The position numbers were made by a program, and so were the translations under genes. Shown here piece by piece: positions 8,659 to 17,400 of a DNA stretch of 47,543 nucleotides. The notes beneath the pieces are model-generated. The model searched no databases, had not been told where the DNA came from, and saw nothing but the letters and a program-made list of their open reading frames with translations. The first letter of the stretch is position 1. The number at the start of each line of letters is the position of its first letter. Source of the DNA: Pseudomonadota bacterium (GTDB lineage Bacteria > Pseudomonadota > Gammaproteobacteria > Burkholderiales > Burkholderiaceae_B); the NCBI GenBank assembly GCA_023427085.1, contig JAEZBO010000068.1:1-47543 (forward strand), given 5' to 3'.

Positions 8659-9834
8659 TCAGGCGCCCGGCTTGAGCACGACCTTGATGCAGCCGTCCTT
8701 CTTGTCGCGGAAGGTCTCGTACAGGCCCGGCCCGTCCTGCAGGCCGGCGGTATGCGTCACCACGAACGAGGTATCGATCTGGCCGGACTCGATGCGCGCC
8801 AGCAGGTCGTCGGTCCAGCGCCGCACATGGGTCTGGCCCATGCGCCACGTCAGCCCCTTGTTCATCGACGCGCCGAACGGGATCTTGTCGATCAGGCCGC
8901 CGTACACGCCGGGCACCGACAGGATGCCGGCCGGCCGGCACACATAGATCATCTCGCGCAGCACGTGCGGCCGGTCGGTCTCGAGCATCACCGCCTGCTT
9001 GACGCGGTCGTAGATCGAATCGATCGAGCGGGTCGCGTGGGATTCCATGCCGACCGCGTCGATGCATTTCTCCGGCCCCTTGCCGCCGGTCAATTCGCTC
9101 AGGCGCTCGAGCACGCTCTCGTCCTCGAAATTGATGGCGATCGCGCCGGCCTGCGCGGCCATCGCCAGGCGCTCGGGCACCCGGTCGATCACCACCACCT
9201 GGCGCGCACCCAGGATCAGCGCGCTGCGCACCGCCATCTGACCGACCGGCCCGGCGCCCCAGATCGCCACCGTATCGGTCGGCTCGATCTCGCATTGCAC
9301 GGCCGCCTGCCAGCCGGTCGGCAGGATGTCGCCCAGGAACAGCACCTGTTCGTCGCTCAGGCTGTCGGGCACCTTGACGTGGGTGGTATCGGCGAACGGT
9401 ACCCGCACGTACTCGGCCTGACCGCCCGGATAGCCGCCGGTCAGGTGGGTATAGCCGAACAGGCCCGCGGTGGTGTGGCCGAACATCTTGTCGGCCTTGT
9501 CCTTGTTGCGGTTGCTGCGTTCGCAGACCGAAAAATTGCCGCGCCGGCACTGGTCGCATTCGCCGCAGGTGATCGTGAACGGGATCACCACCCGGTCGCC
9601 GACCTTCAGCGTGTGATCCTTGCTGCCCGTCTCGACCACTTCGCCCATGAACTCGTGGCCCATGATGTCGCCGTGCTCCATGCCCGGCATGAAGCCGTCG
9701 AACAGATGCAGGTCCGAGCCGCAGATCGCGCAGGAACTCATCTTGATGATCGCGTCCCGCGGGTGTTCGATGGTGGGGTCGGGGACGGTGTCGTAGCGCA
9801 GGTCCTTCTTGCCGTGCCAGCAGAGGGCTTTCAT
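8659..9834 (-). CDS. Zinc-dependent alcohol dehydrogenase, formaldehyde-dehydrogenase-like
   Basis: This medium-chain dehydrogenase has 391 residues. The N-terminal GroES-like domain carries the catalytic zinc ligands in CAICGSDLHLF and GHEFMGEV. The structural zinc lobe is CGECDQCRRGNFSVC. A Rossmann domain has the NAD-binding stretch IWGAGPVGQMAV. The length and the long insert after the structural zinc (KDKADKMFGHTTAGLFGY) resemble the glutathione-independent formaldehyde dehydrogenase branch of the family. The Met at 9834 begins the usual MKALCWHGKKDLRYD start; the in-frame upstream extension lacks family similarity. The aldehyde or alcohol substrate is not certain. Confidence 0.9.
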   Translation of the reverse strand: MKALCWHGKKDLRYDTVPDPTIEHPRDAIIKMSSCAICGSDLHLFDGFMPGMEHGDIMGHEFMGEVVETGSKDHTLKVGDRVVIPFTITCGECDQCRRGNFSVCERSNRNKDKADKMFGHTTAGLFGYTHLTGGYPGGQAEYVRVPFADTTHVKVPDSLSDEQVLFLGDILPTGWQAAVQCEIEPTDTVAIWGAGPVGQMAVRSALILGARQVVVIDRVPERLAMAAQAGAIAINFEDESVLERLSELTGGKGPEKCIDAVGMESHATRSIDSIYDRVKQAVMLETDRPHVLREMIYVCRPAGILSVPGVYGGLIDKIPFGASMNKGLTWRMGQTHVRRWTDDLLARIESGQIDTSFVVTHTAGLQDGPGLYETFRDKKDGCIKVVLKPGA

Positions 9835-10125
9835 CGTGGCTGCTCCTGTAGGGGAAGATCTCCCGCGCATGGTATCGACGCGAATACTGTGTGGGCCATG
9901 TACGAATCTTGCATAACGCAACCAGCGTTCAGTTCGAAGACATTGTTGTTCCAGCAGCCCCGCGGCTGGCAGGGCGGCCAGTGGATGCGGAGATGCGGTG
10001 ATATCGCTGGAAACGGACTTTTACTGGGCAGCGCGTGGGCGTCGCGAGACCATGGTTTCAACGGTTTCGGTTGGCGCTAGGCCGACCTCCTCGTGATGCC
10101 GTTACATCCACAGGAGAACGCAAAC

Positions 10126-10644
10126 ATGAGCACCATCAAGACCCTGGACGAACTATTCATCCACGAACTCTCGGACGTCTACAGCGCCGAGAAACAACTG
10201 GCCAAGGCGTTGCCGAAGATGGCCCGCGCCGCTGAAGAGCCCCGCTTGAAGCAGGCCTTCGAAACCCATCTGGACGAAACCAACGGCCAGATCGAACGTA
10301 TCGACCAGGTGGTCGAGAGCGCCAACCTCAAGCTCAAGCGCGTCAAGTGCGCGGCCATGGAAGGGTTGGTCGAGGAAGGCAAGGAAGTCATCGACGCGGT
10401 CGAGGCCGGCCCGGTGCGCGACGCGGCGTTGATCGCCAGCGCGCAGAAGGTCGAGCACTACGAGATCGCCAGCTACGGCACGCTGTGCGCGCTGGCCAAG
10501 CAACTGGGGCTGAAGGACGCCGTCAAGCTGCTGAGCGCCACGCTGGAAGAGGAAAAGTCCACCGACCAGAAGCTCACCGCGCTGGCCGAGGGCAATTCGA
10601 ACCAGAAGGCGGCCGGGCATCTGAAGACGGTCAACGCGCGTTAA
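10126..10644 (+). CDS. DUF892 ferritin-like protein (YciE/YciF family)
   Basis: The 172-residue protein begins with the family pattern TLDELFIHELSDVYSAEKQL and is predicted to be almost all helical, a four-helix ferritin-like bundle. Acidic residues typical of the family are visible (E in HELSDVYSAE, E in FETHLDE, and the later KVEHYEIASYGT). Family members are general-stress proteins, usually under stationary-phase or osmotic control. Their exact reaction is unknown. CAGGAG at about 10111 gives a good ribosome site for the ATG at 10126. Confidence 0.92.
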   Translation: MSTIKTLDELFIHELSDVYSAEKQLAKALPKMARAAEEPRLKQAFETHLDETNGQIERIDQVVESANLKLKRVKCAAMEGLVEEGKEVIDAVEAGPVRDAALIASAQKVEHYEIASYGTLCALAKQLGLKDAVKLLSATLEEEKSTDQKLTALAEGNSNQKAAGHLKTVNAR

Positions 10645-10664
10645 ATAGCCGGTTGGGCCCCCCA

Positions 10665-10684
10665 TGCCGCCACCCCCGGCGGCA
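10665..10684. terminator. GC-rich hairpin after the DUF892 gene
   Basis: TGCCGCC at 10665-10671 pairs perfectly with GGCGGCA at 10678-10684 across a six-base loop, 20 bases after the stop codon. There is no T run, so it may work as a weak or Rho-assisted terminator, or only protect the 3' end. Confidence 0.4.
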
Positions 10685-10841
10685 GGAGTCGCCGCCACGA
10701 GTGTGCGGGACGTGCCGGCGCCTGGCACCGGGGCTCGCGGCCCCACGCCGGTGCCGGCCGGCTACAGCGGCCTGACATCCGCTGCAAGCCGCCTTCAGCG
10801 GGCTCGTAAGGGATTCCCCTAGCATGAATCCGGCGCAAGCG

Positions 10842-10847
10842 TATAAT
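10842..10847 (+). promoter_or_regulatory. Candidate -10 element of the guaB promoter
   Basis: A perfect TATAAT stands 24 bases before the guaB start in an otherwise GC-rich stretch. No good -35 hexamer is seen at the expected distance. The assignment rests on the hexamer and its position. Confidence 0.45.
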
Positions 10848-10871
10848 CTTGCTTTGCGCCCGGAGTCCCTC

Positions 10872-12332
10872 ATGCGTCTCATCAAAAAAGCGCTCACCTT
10901 CGACGATGTGTTGTTGGTGCCTGCGTATTCTGACGTGCTGCCGCGCAACACGTCGCTCGTCACCCGCATTACCCGCAACATCACGCTGAATATCCCGCTC
11001 GTGTCCGCCGCCATGGACACCGTGACCGAGGCGCGCCTGGCCATCGCCATGGCGCAAGAGGGCGGCATCGGCATCATCCACAAGAATCTCACGGCCGACC
11101 AGCAGGCCGCCGAAGTCTCGCGCGTCAAGCGCCACGAGTTCGGCATCGTCATCGACCCGGTCACCGTCACGCCCGACATGAAGGTGCGCGACGCCATCGC
11201 GCTGCAGCGTCAGCACGGCATCTCGGGCCTGCCCGTGGTGCAGGACGGCAAGCTGGCCGGCATCGTCACCAACCGCGACCTGCGCTTCGAGACCCGTCTC
11301 GACCTGCCGCTGCGCGACGTGATGACGCCGCGTGATCGCCTGATCACGATGGCCGAAAGCGGCACGCTCGACGACGCGCAAGAACTCATGCACAAGCACC
11401 GCCTCGAGCGCGTGCTGATCATCAACGACGCCTTCGAGCTGCGTGGCCTGGCCACCGTCAAGGACATCGTCAAGAACACCGAGCACCCGAACGCCTGCAA
11501 GGACGCCCATGGCCAGCTGCGCGTGGGCGCCGCGGTTGGCGTCGGCGAGGGCACCGAAGAGCGTGTCGCCAAGCTGGTCGCCGCCGGCGTCGACGTCATC
11601 GTCGTCGATACCGCCCACGGCCACTCGTCGGGCGTCATCGAGCGCGTGCGCTGGGTCAAGCAGAACTATCCCAAGGTCGACGTCATCGGCGGCAACATCG
11701 CCACCGCCGCTGCCGCGCTGGCGCTGGTCGAAGCCGGCGCCGACGGCGTCAAGGTCGGCATCGGCCCCGGCTCGATCTGCACCACCCGTATCGTCGCCGG
11801 CGTCGGCGTGCCGCAGATCACCGCGATCTCGGACGTCGCCGAAGCCCTCGAAGGCACCGGTGTGCCGTTGATCGCCGACGGTGGCGTGCGTTACTCGGGC
11901 GACGTCGCCAAGGCCCTGTCGGCAGGCGCCTCGGCCGTCATGATGGGCGGCATGTTCGCCGGTACCGAAGAAGCGCCCGGCGAAGTCGTGCTGTACCAGG
12001 GCCGCTCGTACAAGTCGTACCGCGGCATGGGCAGCCTGGGCGCCATGACCGACGGTTCGGCCGATCGCTACTTCCAGGATCCGTCCAACAACGCCGACAA
12101 GCTCGTGCCCGAAGGCATCGAAGGCCGCGTGCCCTACAAGGGCAGCGTCATCGCCATCATCTTCCAGCTGGTCGGCGGCGTGCGCGCCTCGATGGGCTAC
12201 TGCGGCTGCGCCAGCATCGACGAGATGCGCACGCGCTCGGAGTTCGTCGAGATAACCTCGGCCGGCGTACGCGAGTCGCACGTGCACGACGTGCAGATCA
12301 CCAAGGAAGCGCCAAACTACCGCGCCGACTGA
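10872..12332 (+). CDS. guaB: Inosine-5'-monophosphate dehydrogenase
   Basis: GuaB oxidises IMP to XMP with NAD, the first committed step to GMP. The 486-residue protein has the normal bacterial length. The catalytic barrel is interrupted by a CBS-domain pair (about residues 95-200, with VRDAIALQRQHGISGLPVV). The active-site Cys303 lies in GSICTTR, and the flap has the GSADRYFQ-type segment. The Met at 10872 begins the standard MRLIKKALTFDDVLLVP. guaA follows 80 bases downstream, the usual guaBA order. A hairpin lies in between. Confidence 0.98.
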   Translation: MRLIKKALTFDDVLLVPAYSDVLPRNTSLVTRITRNITLNIPLVSAAMDTVTEARLAIAMAQEGGIGIIHKNLTADQQAAEVSRVKRHEFGIVIDPVTVTPDMKVRDAIALQRQHGISGLPVVQDGKLAGIVTNRDLRFETRLDLPLRDVMTPRDRLITMAESGTLDDAQELMHKHRLERVLIINDAFELRGLATVKDIVKNTEHPNACKDAHGQLRVGAAVGVGEGTEERVAKLVAAGVDVIVVDTAHGHSSGVIERVRWVKQNYPKVDVIGGNIATAAAALALVEAGADGVKVGIGPGSICTTRIVAGVGVPQITAISDVAEALEGTGVPLIADGGVRYSGDVAKALSAGASAVMMGGMFAGTEEAPGEVVLYQGRSYKSYRGMGSLGAMTDGSADRYFQDPSNNADKLVPEGIEGRVPYKGSVIAIIFQLVGGVRASMGYCGCASIDEMRTRSEFVEITSAGVRESHVHDVQITKEAPNYRAD

Positions 12333-12356
12333 GTGGTCCTTCAGCCATAGCAGACC

Positions 12357-12383
12357 GCACCGGCCGAAGCGATTCGCCGGTGC
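12357..12383 (+). promoter_or_regulatory. Hairpin in the guaB-guaA gap
   Basis: GCACCGGC at 12357-12364 pairs perfectly with GCCGGTGC at 12376-12383, followed by only a short pyrimidine run. It sits between guaB and guaA and could reduce read-through or protect the guaB message. No function is shown by the sequence. Confidence 0.4.
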
Positions 12384-12412
12384 GCTTTCATATCTCCCGA
12401 CAGAGTTTTCTC

Positions 12413-14005
12413 ATGCACCAGCGCATCCTCATTCTCGACTACGGTTCGCAAGTCACCCAACTGATCGCACGCCGCGTGCGCGAAGCCGGCGTCTATTGCG
12501 AAATCCATCCGGGCGACGTCAGCCCTGAATTCGTCGCCGAACAGGTCGCCGCCGGTGCCCGCGGCATCATCCTGTCGGGCAGCCACGCCTCGGCCTACGC
12601 CGAAGATTCGCTGCGCGTGCCGGGCAACGTCTTCGAACTGGACGTCCCGGTGCTCGGCATCTGCTACGGCATGCAGTCGATGGCGCAGCAGCTGGGCGGC
12701 CAGGTCAGCTTCTCGGACCACCGCGAGTTCGGCTACGCCGAAGTGCGCGCCCACGGCCACACCAAGCTGCTCGAGGGCATCGAGGACTTTCGCACCGCCG
12801 AAGGTCACGGCATGCTCAAGGTCTGGATGAGCCACGGCGACAAGGTCACCGCGCTGCCGCCGGGCTTCAAGCTGATGGCCTCGACGCCCTCGTGCCCGAT
12901 CGCCGGCATGGCCGACGAAGAGCGCCGCTTTTACGGCGTGCAATTCCACCCCGAAGTCACCCACTCGCTGCAAGGCCAGGCGCTGCTGTCGCGCTTCGTG
13001 CACGAGATCTGCGGCTGCACCGGCGACTGGAACATGCCCGACTACGTCGAAGAGGCCGTCGCCCGCATCCGCGAGCAGGTCGGCGACCAGGAGGTCATCC
13101 TGGGCCTGTCGGGCGGCGTCGACTCGTCGGTGGCCGCGGCGCTGATCCACAAGGCCATCGGCGACCAGCTCACCTGCGTGTTCGTCGATCACGGCCTGCT
13201 GCGCCTGAACGAAGGCGAGCAGGTCATGGCCACCTTCGCCGGCGCCATGGGCATCAAGATCATCCACGTCGACGCCAGCGAACAGTTCCTGGGCAAGCTC
13301 GAAGGCGTCAGCGACCCCGAGGCCAAGCGCAAGATCATCGGCCGCGAGTTCGTCGAGGTGTTCCAGTCCGAAGCCGGCAAGCTCAAGAACGCGCGCTGGC
13401 TGGCGCAGGGCACCATCTATCCGGACGTCATCGAATCGGCCGGCGGCAAGACCGGCAAGGCCGTCGCGATCAAGTCGCACCACAACGTCGGCGGCCTGCC
13501 CGACACGCTCAACCTCAAGCTGCTCGAGCCGCTGCGCGAACTGTTCAAGGACGAAGTGCGCAAGCTGGGCGTCGCGCTGGGCCTGCCGCCCGCGATGGTC
13601 TATCGCCATCCCTTCCCGGGCCCGGGCCTGGGCGTTCGCATCCTCGGCGAGGTCAAGCGCGAGTACGCCGACCTGCTGCGCCGCGCCGACGCGATCTTCA
13701 TCGAAGAGCTGCGCAGCACCGTCGACACCGTCAGCCAGCAGACCTGGTACGACCTGACCTCGCAGGCCTTCGCGGTGTTCCTGCCGGTCAAGTCGGTCGG
13801 CGTGATGGGCGATGGCCGTACCTACGACTACGTGGTGGCGCTGCGCGCGGTGCAGACCAGCGACTTCATGACGGCCGATTGGGCGCAGCTGCCTTATTCG
13901 TTGCTGGCGAAGGTGTCGGGGCGGATTATTAACGAGGTGCGCGGGATCAATCGGGTGGTTTATGACGTTAGTAGCAAGCCGCCGGCTACGATTGAGTGGG
14001 AGTGA
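12413..14005 (+). CDS. guaA: GMP synthase (glutamine-hydrolysing)
   Basis: GuaA aminates XMP to GMP using glutamine and ATP. The 530-residue protein has an N-terminal class I glutaminase domain (nucleophile Cys84 in GICYGMQ; His-Pro-Glu in FHPEVTHS). It is followed by the ATP-pyrophosphatase domain with P-loop SGGVDSS near residue 233, and the dimerisation domain ending in the conserved PPATIEWE. The ATG at 12413 starts the usual MHQRILILDYGSQ. The last 12 bases of the gene, 13994-14005, are repeated exactly at 23931-23942 and form one end of a genomic island. Codon use in the last 40-45 codons shifts to T-ending codons, unlike the rest of the gene. Confidence 0.98.
   Translation: MHQRILILDYGSQVTQLIARRVREAGVYCEIHPGDVSPEFVAEQVAAGARGIILSGSHASAYAEDSLRVPGNVFELDVPVLGICYGMQSMAQQLGGQVSFSDHREFGYAEVRAHGHTKLLEGIEDFRTAEGHGMLKVWMSHGDKVTALPPGFKLMASTPSCPIAGMADEERRFYGVQFHPEVTHSLQGQALLSRFVHEICGCTGDWNMPDYVEEAVARIREQVGDQEVILGLSGGVDSSVAAALIHKAIGDQLTCVFVDHGLLRLNEGEQVMATFAGAMGIKIIHVDASEQFLGKLEGVSDPEAKRKIIGREFVEVFQSEAGKLKNARWLAQGTIYPDVIESAGGKTGKAVAIKSHHNVGGLPDTLNLKLLEPLRELFKDEVRKLGVALGLPPAMVYRHPFPGPGLGVRILGEVKREYADLLRRADAIFIEELRSTVDTVSQQTWYDLTSQAFAVFLPVKSVGVMGDGRTYDYVVALRAVQTSDFMTADWAQLPYSLLAKVSGRIINEVRGINRVVYDVSSKPPATIEWE
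13994..14005 (+). repeat. Left attachment-site copy (attL-like) in the guaA 3' end
   Basis: The 12-base word GAGTGGGAGTGA ends with the guaA stop codon and occurs again exactly at 23931-23942 in the same orientation. The 3' end of guaA is a known integration target for genomic islands, and the two copies bracket genes of foreign type. This copy keeps guaA intact. Confidence 0.85.
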
Positions 14006-14067
14006 TTGGACGGTTTACGCGTTTCCCGGTTAGTTCACTCTGGATGTTCGAACCCCAGGGACGCTAA

Positions 14068-14355
14068 ACCATCTGCCGGACGTATCTGCTGGAACCGACG
14101 TTGACCGAACGCGCCTAGCCGCGTTCGGTCACGCGGCTGTACCGGCCCACGCTGGCCATCCTTGCCGGCGGCCTGTCGGTCGCCGTGCTCGGCGCGCTGA
14201 TGTGGTCGCTGCAACCATAGCGGCGCGCGGCCAGCGAGCAGGCCGAGCTTTACAACGTGGATCGCGTGTCGCGCTCCGAAGGACTCGATCAGCTTCCGGC
14301 CGACTATTCCAAGCTGCCGCCGACCCGTTTGCTCGACCGTCTTGGCGGGGCGTAG
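14068..14355 (+). pseudogene. trbI/VirB10-like conjugation gene, N-terminal relic
   Basis: The plus frame reads PRSVTRLYRPTLAILAGG, a membrane helix (LSVAVLGALMWSLQP), and then AELYNVDRVSRSEGLDQL followed by PADYSKLPP. This is the N-terminal layout of TrbI (VirB10-like) proteins of type IV conjugation systems: a cytoplasmic tail, one membrane helix, then a proline-containing periplasmic linker. The frame is broken by TAG at 14116-14118 and 14218-14220 and ends at TAG 14353-14355, about 270 residues too early. Both internal stops stand where Gln codons would be plausible, so single C-to-T changes could explain them. The large C-terminal beta-barrel domain is gone. Assignment is by motif recognition only. 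Confidence 0.7.
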
Positions 14356-14455
14356 CAGACGTAGTGAAAGCGTCGTTGTGATGGCCGCCCTTTTTCGTCC
14401 AAGTTGCGTGTTTTTAGGCATACTTCCCGCCATGTCCTGTCGACAAACTCTCAGG

Positions 14456-17400
14456 TCATGGCTCTGCACGCAGAGAACGCACCACATTTTCAAGACGTGC
14501 CCGGCTTGCTGCTCGTAGCTGTTGGAGCCCGAGCCTGCGCGCCATTGCTTGATAGATATCTTCGCCTTGAGTGCCCTGTGCGATGACGGTACGAGCCAGC
14601 GAAGATAATTCCGCGATACTGATCTCATCAACGGCTCGCACGCTGTCCTCGTCGGCAGGCATCCGGAAAGGAGGTTTCGCCGCAGGATCGAGATGCTCGG
14701 GCCAGTAGAACGTGCCCACTTCTTCTTCCGTCGTCCGATAGCGGGCCCGAGCAAGTTGGAACACACGCTCGCGGATCCGTCCGCCCGTGCGCAGCCAGCC
14801 GTGGGCACGGGCGATGCGACGGGCCAGCAGCGCGTCGAGCATTGGCCCCTCGTGATCGACGACGTGGGCGATCATGGCCGACAGGATGTCGTTGTAGTCA
14901 CCATCAAAGAATCTATCGGGATTGGCCCCGGCGACAGCTTCGGTAGGATCGGTGACCCGATAGAGCGAGGCTTCCGGTGACGTTATTTCTTCGGCGTCGG
15001 CATGGGCTGCTACTGCGGAGACCTGGCGAGCAAAGACTTCCTCGACTTGCTGCGATGGAGCTGTCGCCGAGACTTCCGGTGCAATCGGGTCCGCACCATG
15101 GATAGGGGCCGCCGTTGCGTCGTCGTGCTTCGTCACTGACGCCATGGCTTGCGCGATGGCCGCCTGCGCCAGGCGCTCGGCCTCGGCTTCGCCCTCAGCC
15201 TCTTTGGCGCGCCGCTCGCGCTGGGCTGTGAGCACGGCTTGCAACCGGGTATCCAGCCTGTTAAGCGTGCCGGCCGGATCGATCCACCAGTCGGTGGACC
15301 AGACGCGAACAATGTCCCATCCCAGGCCGCGCAGGACTTGCTCGCGCAGCTTGTCGCGGTCGCGCGCAGTGGCACTGCGATGGTAGGTGGCGCCATCGCA
15401 TTCCACGCCGGCCAGGTAGCGTCCAGGCGCGTCGGGATCGACGATGCCGAGGTCGACACGGAACGAAGAGGCACCGATCTGCGGCTGGACGTGCCAGCCG
15501 CGCCGGATCAGGGCGGCGGCCACCGCCTGTTCAAATGGACTCTCGAAGCCGCCCAGGCTGCCGCGGTTGGCTTCCGCCAGCGCACGGGCACCGCGTTCGG
15601 CGAATTCCAGGAAGTGCTTGAGGTCGCGCACGCCGATGGCCTGGGTGCGCGCTAGGTCCATCTGCTCGGCTCGGAAGCTGGCGAACACGCGCAGTTCGTG
15701 ACGTGCACGGGTAATGGCCACGTTGAGTCGACGCTCGCCGCCTTGGCGGTTGAGCGGGCCGAAGTTCATGGCCAGTTGGCCTGCGGGGTCCGGGCCGTAA
15801 GTGATGGAGAAATAGATGAGATCGCGCTCGTCTCCCTGCACGCTCTCCAGGTTCTTGACGAACAGCGGCTCCAACTCGTCCTCGGCGAAGTAGGGTTCCA
15901 GACGTGGGTCCTTGCGTCGTGCGTCGTCTAGCAGGTCCTCGATCAGCTTCTGCTGCTCGGCATTGAAGGTGACCACCCCAATCGTGAGCCCGCTTTCTCG
16001 GAAACCCGGGGTCGTCAGCCGCGCCACGACATCGGAGACCAGCGCCTTGGCTTCTGCGGGGTTGGTCCGCGTGCCTCCTTTCTGATAGGCACCCGACACC
16101 AATTGCAAGCTGACCGCGCGATCGTTGGTGACGGGGGAAGGAAAGGTGACCAGTCCGCCGTTGTAGTAAGCATGGTTGGAGAAGGCGATCAGGCTTTCAT
16201 GGCGGGAGCGATAGTGCCAGTTCAGATTCCGTGTCGGCAGGTTGGCGCCGATGCACTCGTCGAGGATGCTCTCTAGGTCGGCCTCAACGTCTTCGTCGTC
16301 CAAGCCGGATTCGGCGCGGTCGAAGAAGGACGTCGGCGGCAACTGTTTGGGGTCGCCGACCATGACGACCTGGCGGCCGCGGGCGATGGCACCGATCGCA
16401 TCCCAGACCGGGATCTGCGAGGCTTCGTCGAAGATCACCAGGTCGAATGCGTTGGCCCCGGCCTGGAGGTATTGGGCGATGGACAGAGGGCTCATCAGCA
16501 GGCAGGGCGTGAGCTTGGTCAGCGCCTCCGGAATCTGGGCCATCAGTTCGCGCAAGGGTAGGTGCGCGCGCTTCTTCCCCATCTCGTGCCGCAGCAGCCC
16601 CCATTCGGAGTTGCGGCTGACGTTTTCCTGCGAGGGCAGGTCGGCGCACAGGCGGGCACGCAGCCAGTCCCGGGTCAGGGAGGTGAAGCGCTCATCGAGC
16701 TCGCGGAAATCGCGGATCCGCTGTTCGTGCTCGGCGCTGACGAAACCGCGAATGACCGGCTCATGATCGACCACGGCGTTGAGCCACCAGCGCGCGTAGT
16801 TGGTCTCGAAAGTTCGGCGTGCTTGGTCCGGGCCGACCTGGCCTTGCTCGATTCCCTGGACCAGCGTGGTCAGCCCGAGTGCCAGCGCCTCGTCGCGCGC
16901 TTGGCGCCATGCGCACCAACTGCGCAGACCGTGTTCGGCGCGCACAATGGACTGACTTTGCTCGATCAGCCCGTCGAGTGACAAAGACTGCCACTGCGTT
17001 TGGGCGGCCTCGGCAAAATGTCCGGTTGTCGCTAGTGCTTCGCGTCGGGGTAGCAGCTGTTCCCATTTCTCCACGTATCGCGCGCCGGCCAGCGCGATGC
17101 GGCCACCTGGCTCCAGCAGTGCGTTGGCATCACCCAATAGCGCATGCAGCGGTGCCTTGCAGGCAGAGATCTGTTCAGGCGTGGTGGCCAGGCGGGCCAG
17201 CACGGCAGCCAGATCCTCCCGCAGTTGGCAGGCCTGTTCGAGGTCATCCAGATTGGTGGCGAGACCTTTCCACAAGCCCGCGGTGGACTCTCGCAAGTCG
17301 TCCAGGGCGATCAGCGCCTGTTCTGTATCGGCTCGCTGGCGAAGCGTCTGGTGGTCGCGTGCCAGCTTGGGGCCGCAAGCGCCTTCTGCAACCAAGATAT

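Noticed and set aside
14035..14808. 257-codon minus-strand open frame between guaA and the helicase gene
   Set aside because: It overlaps the helicase 3' end in another frame and runs antisense to the trbI-like relic; no family features.
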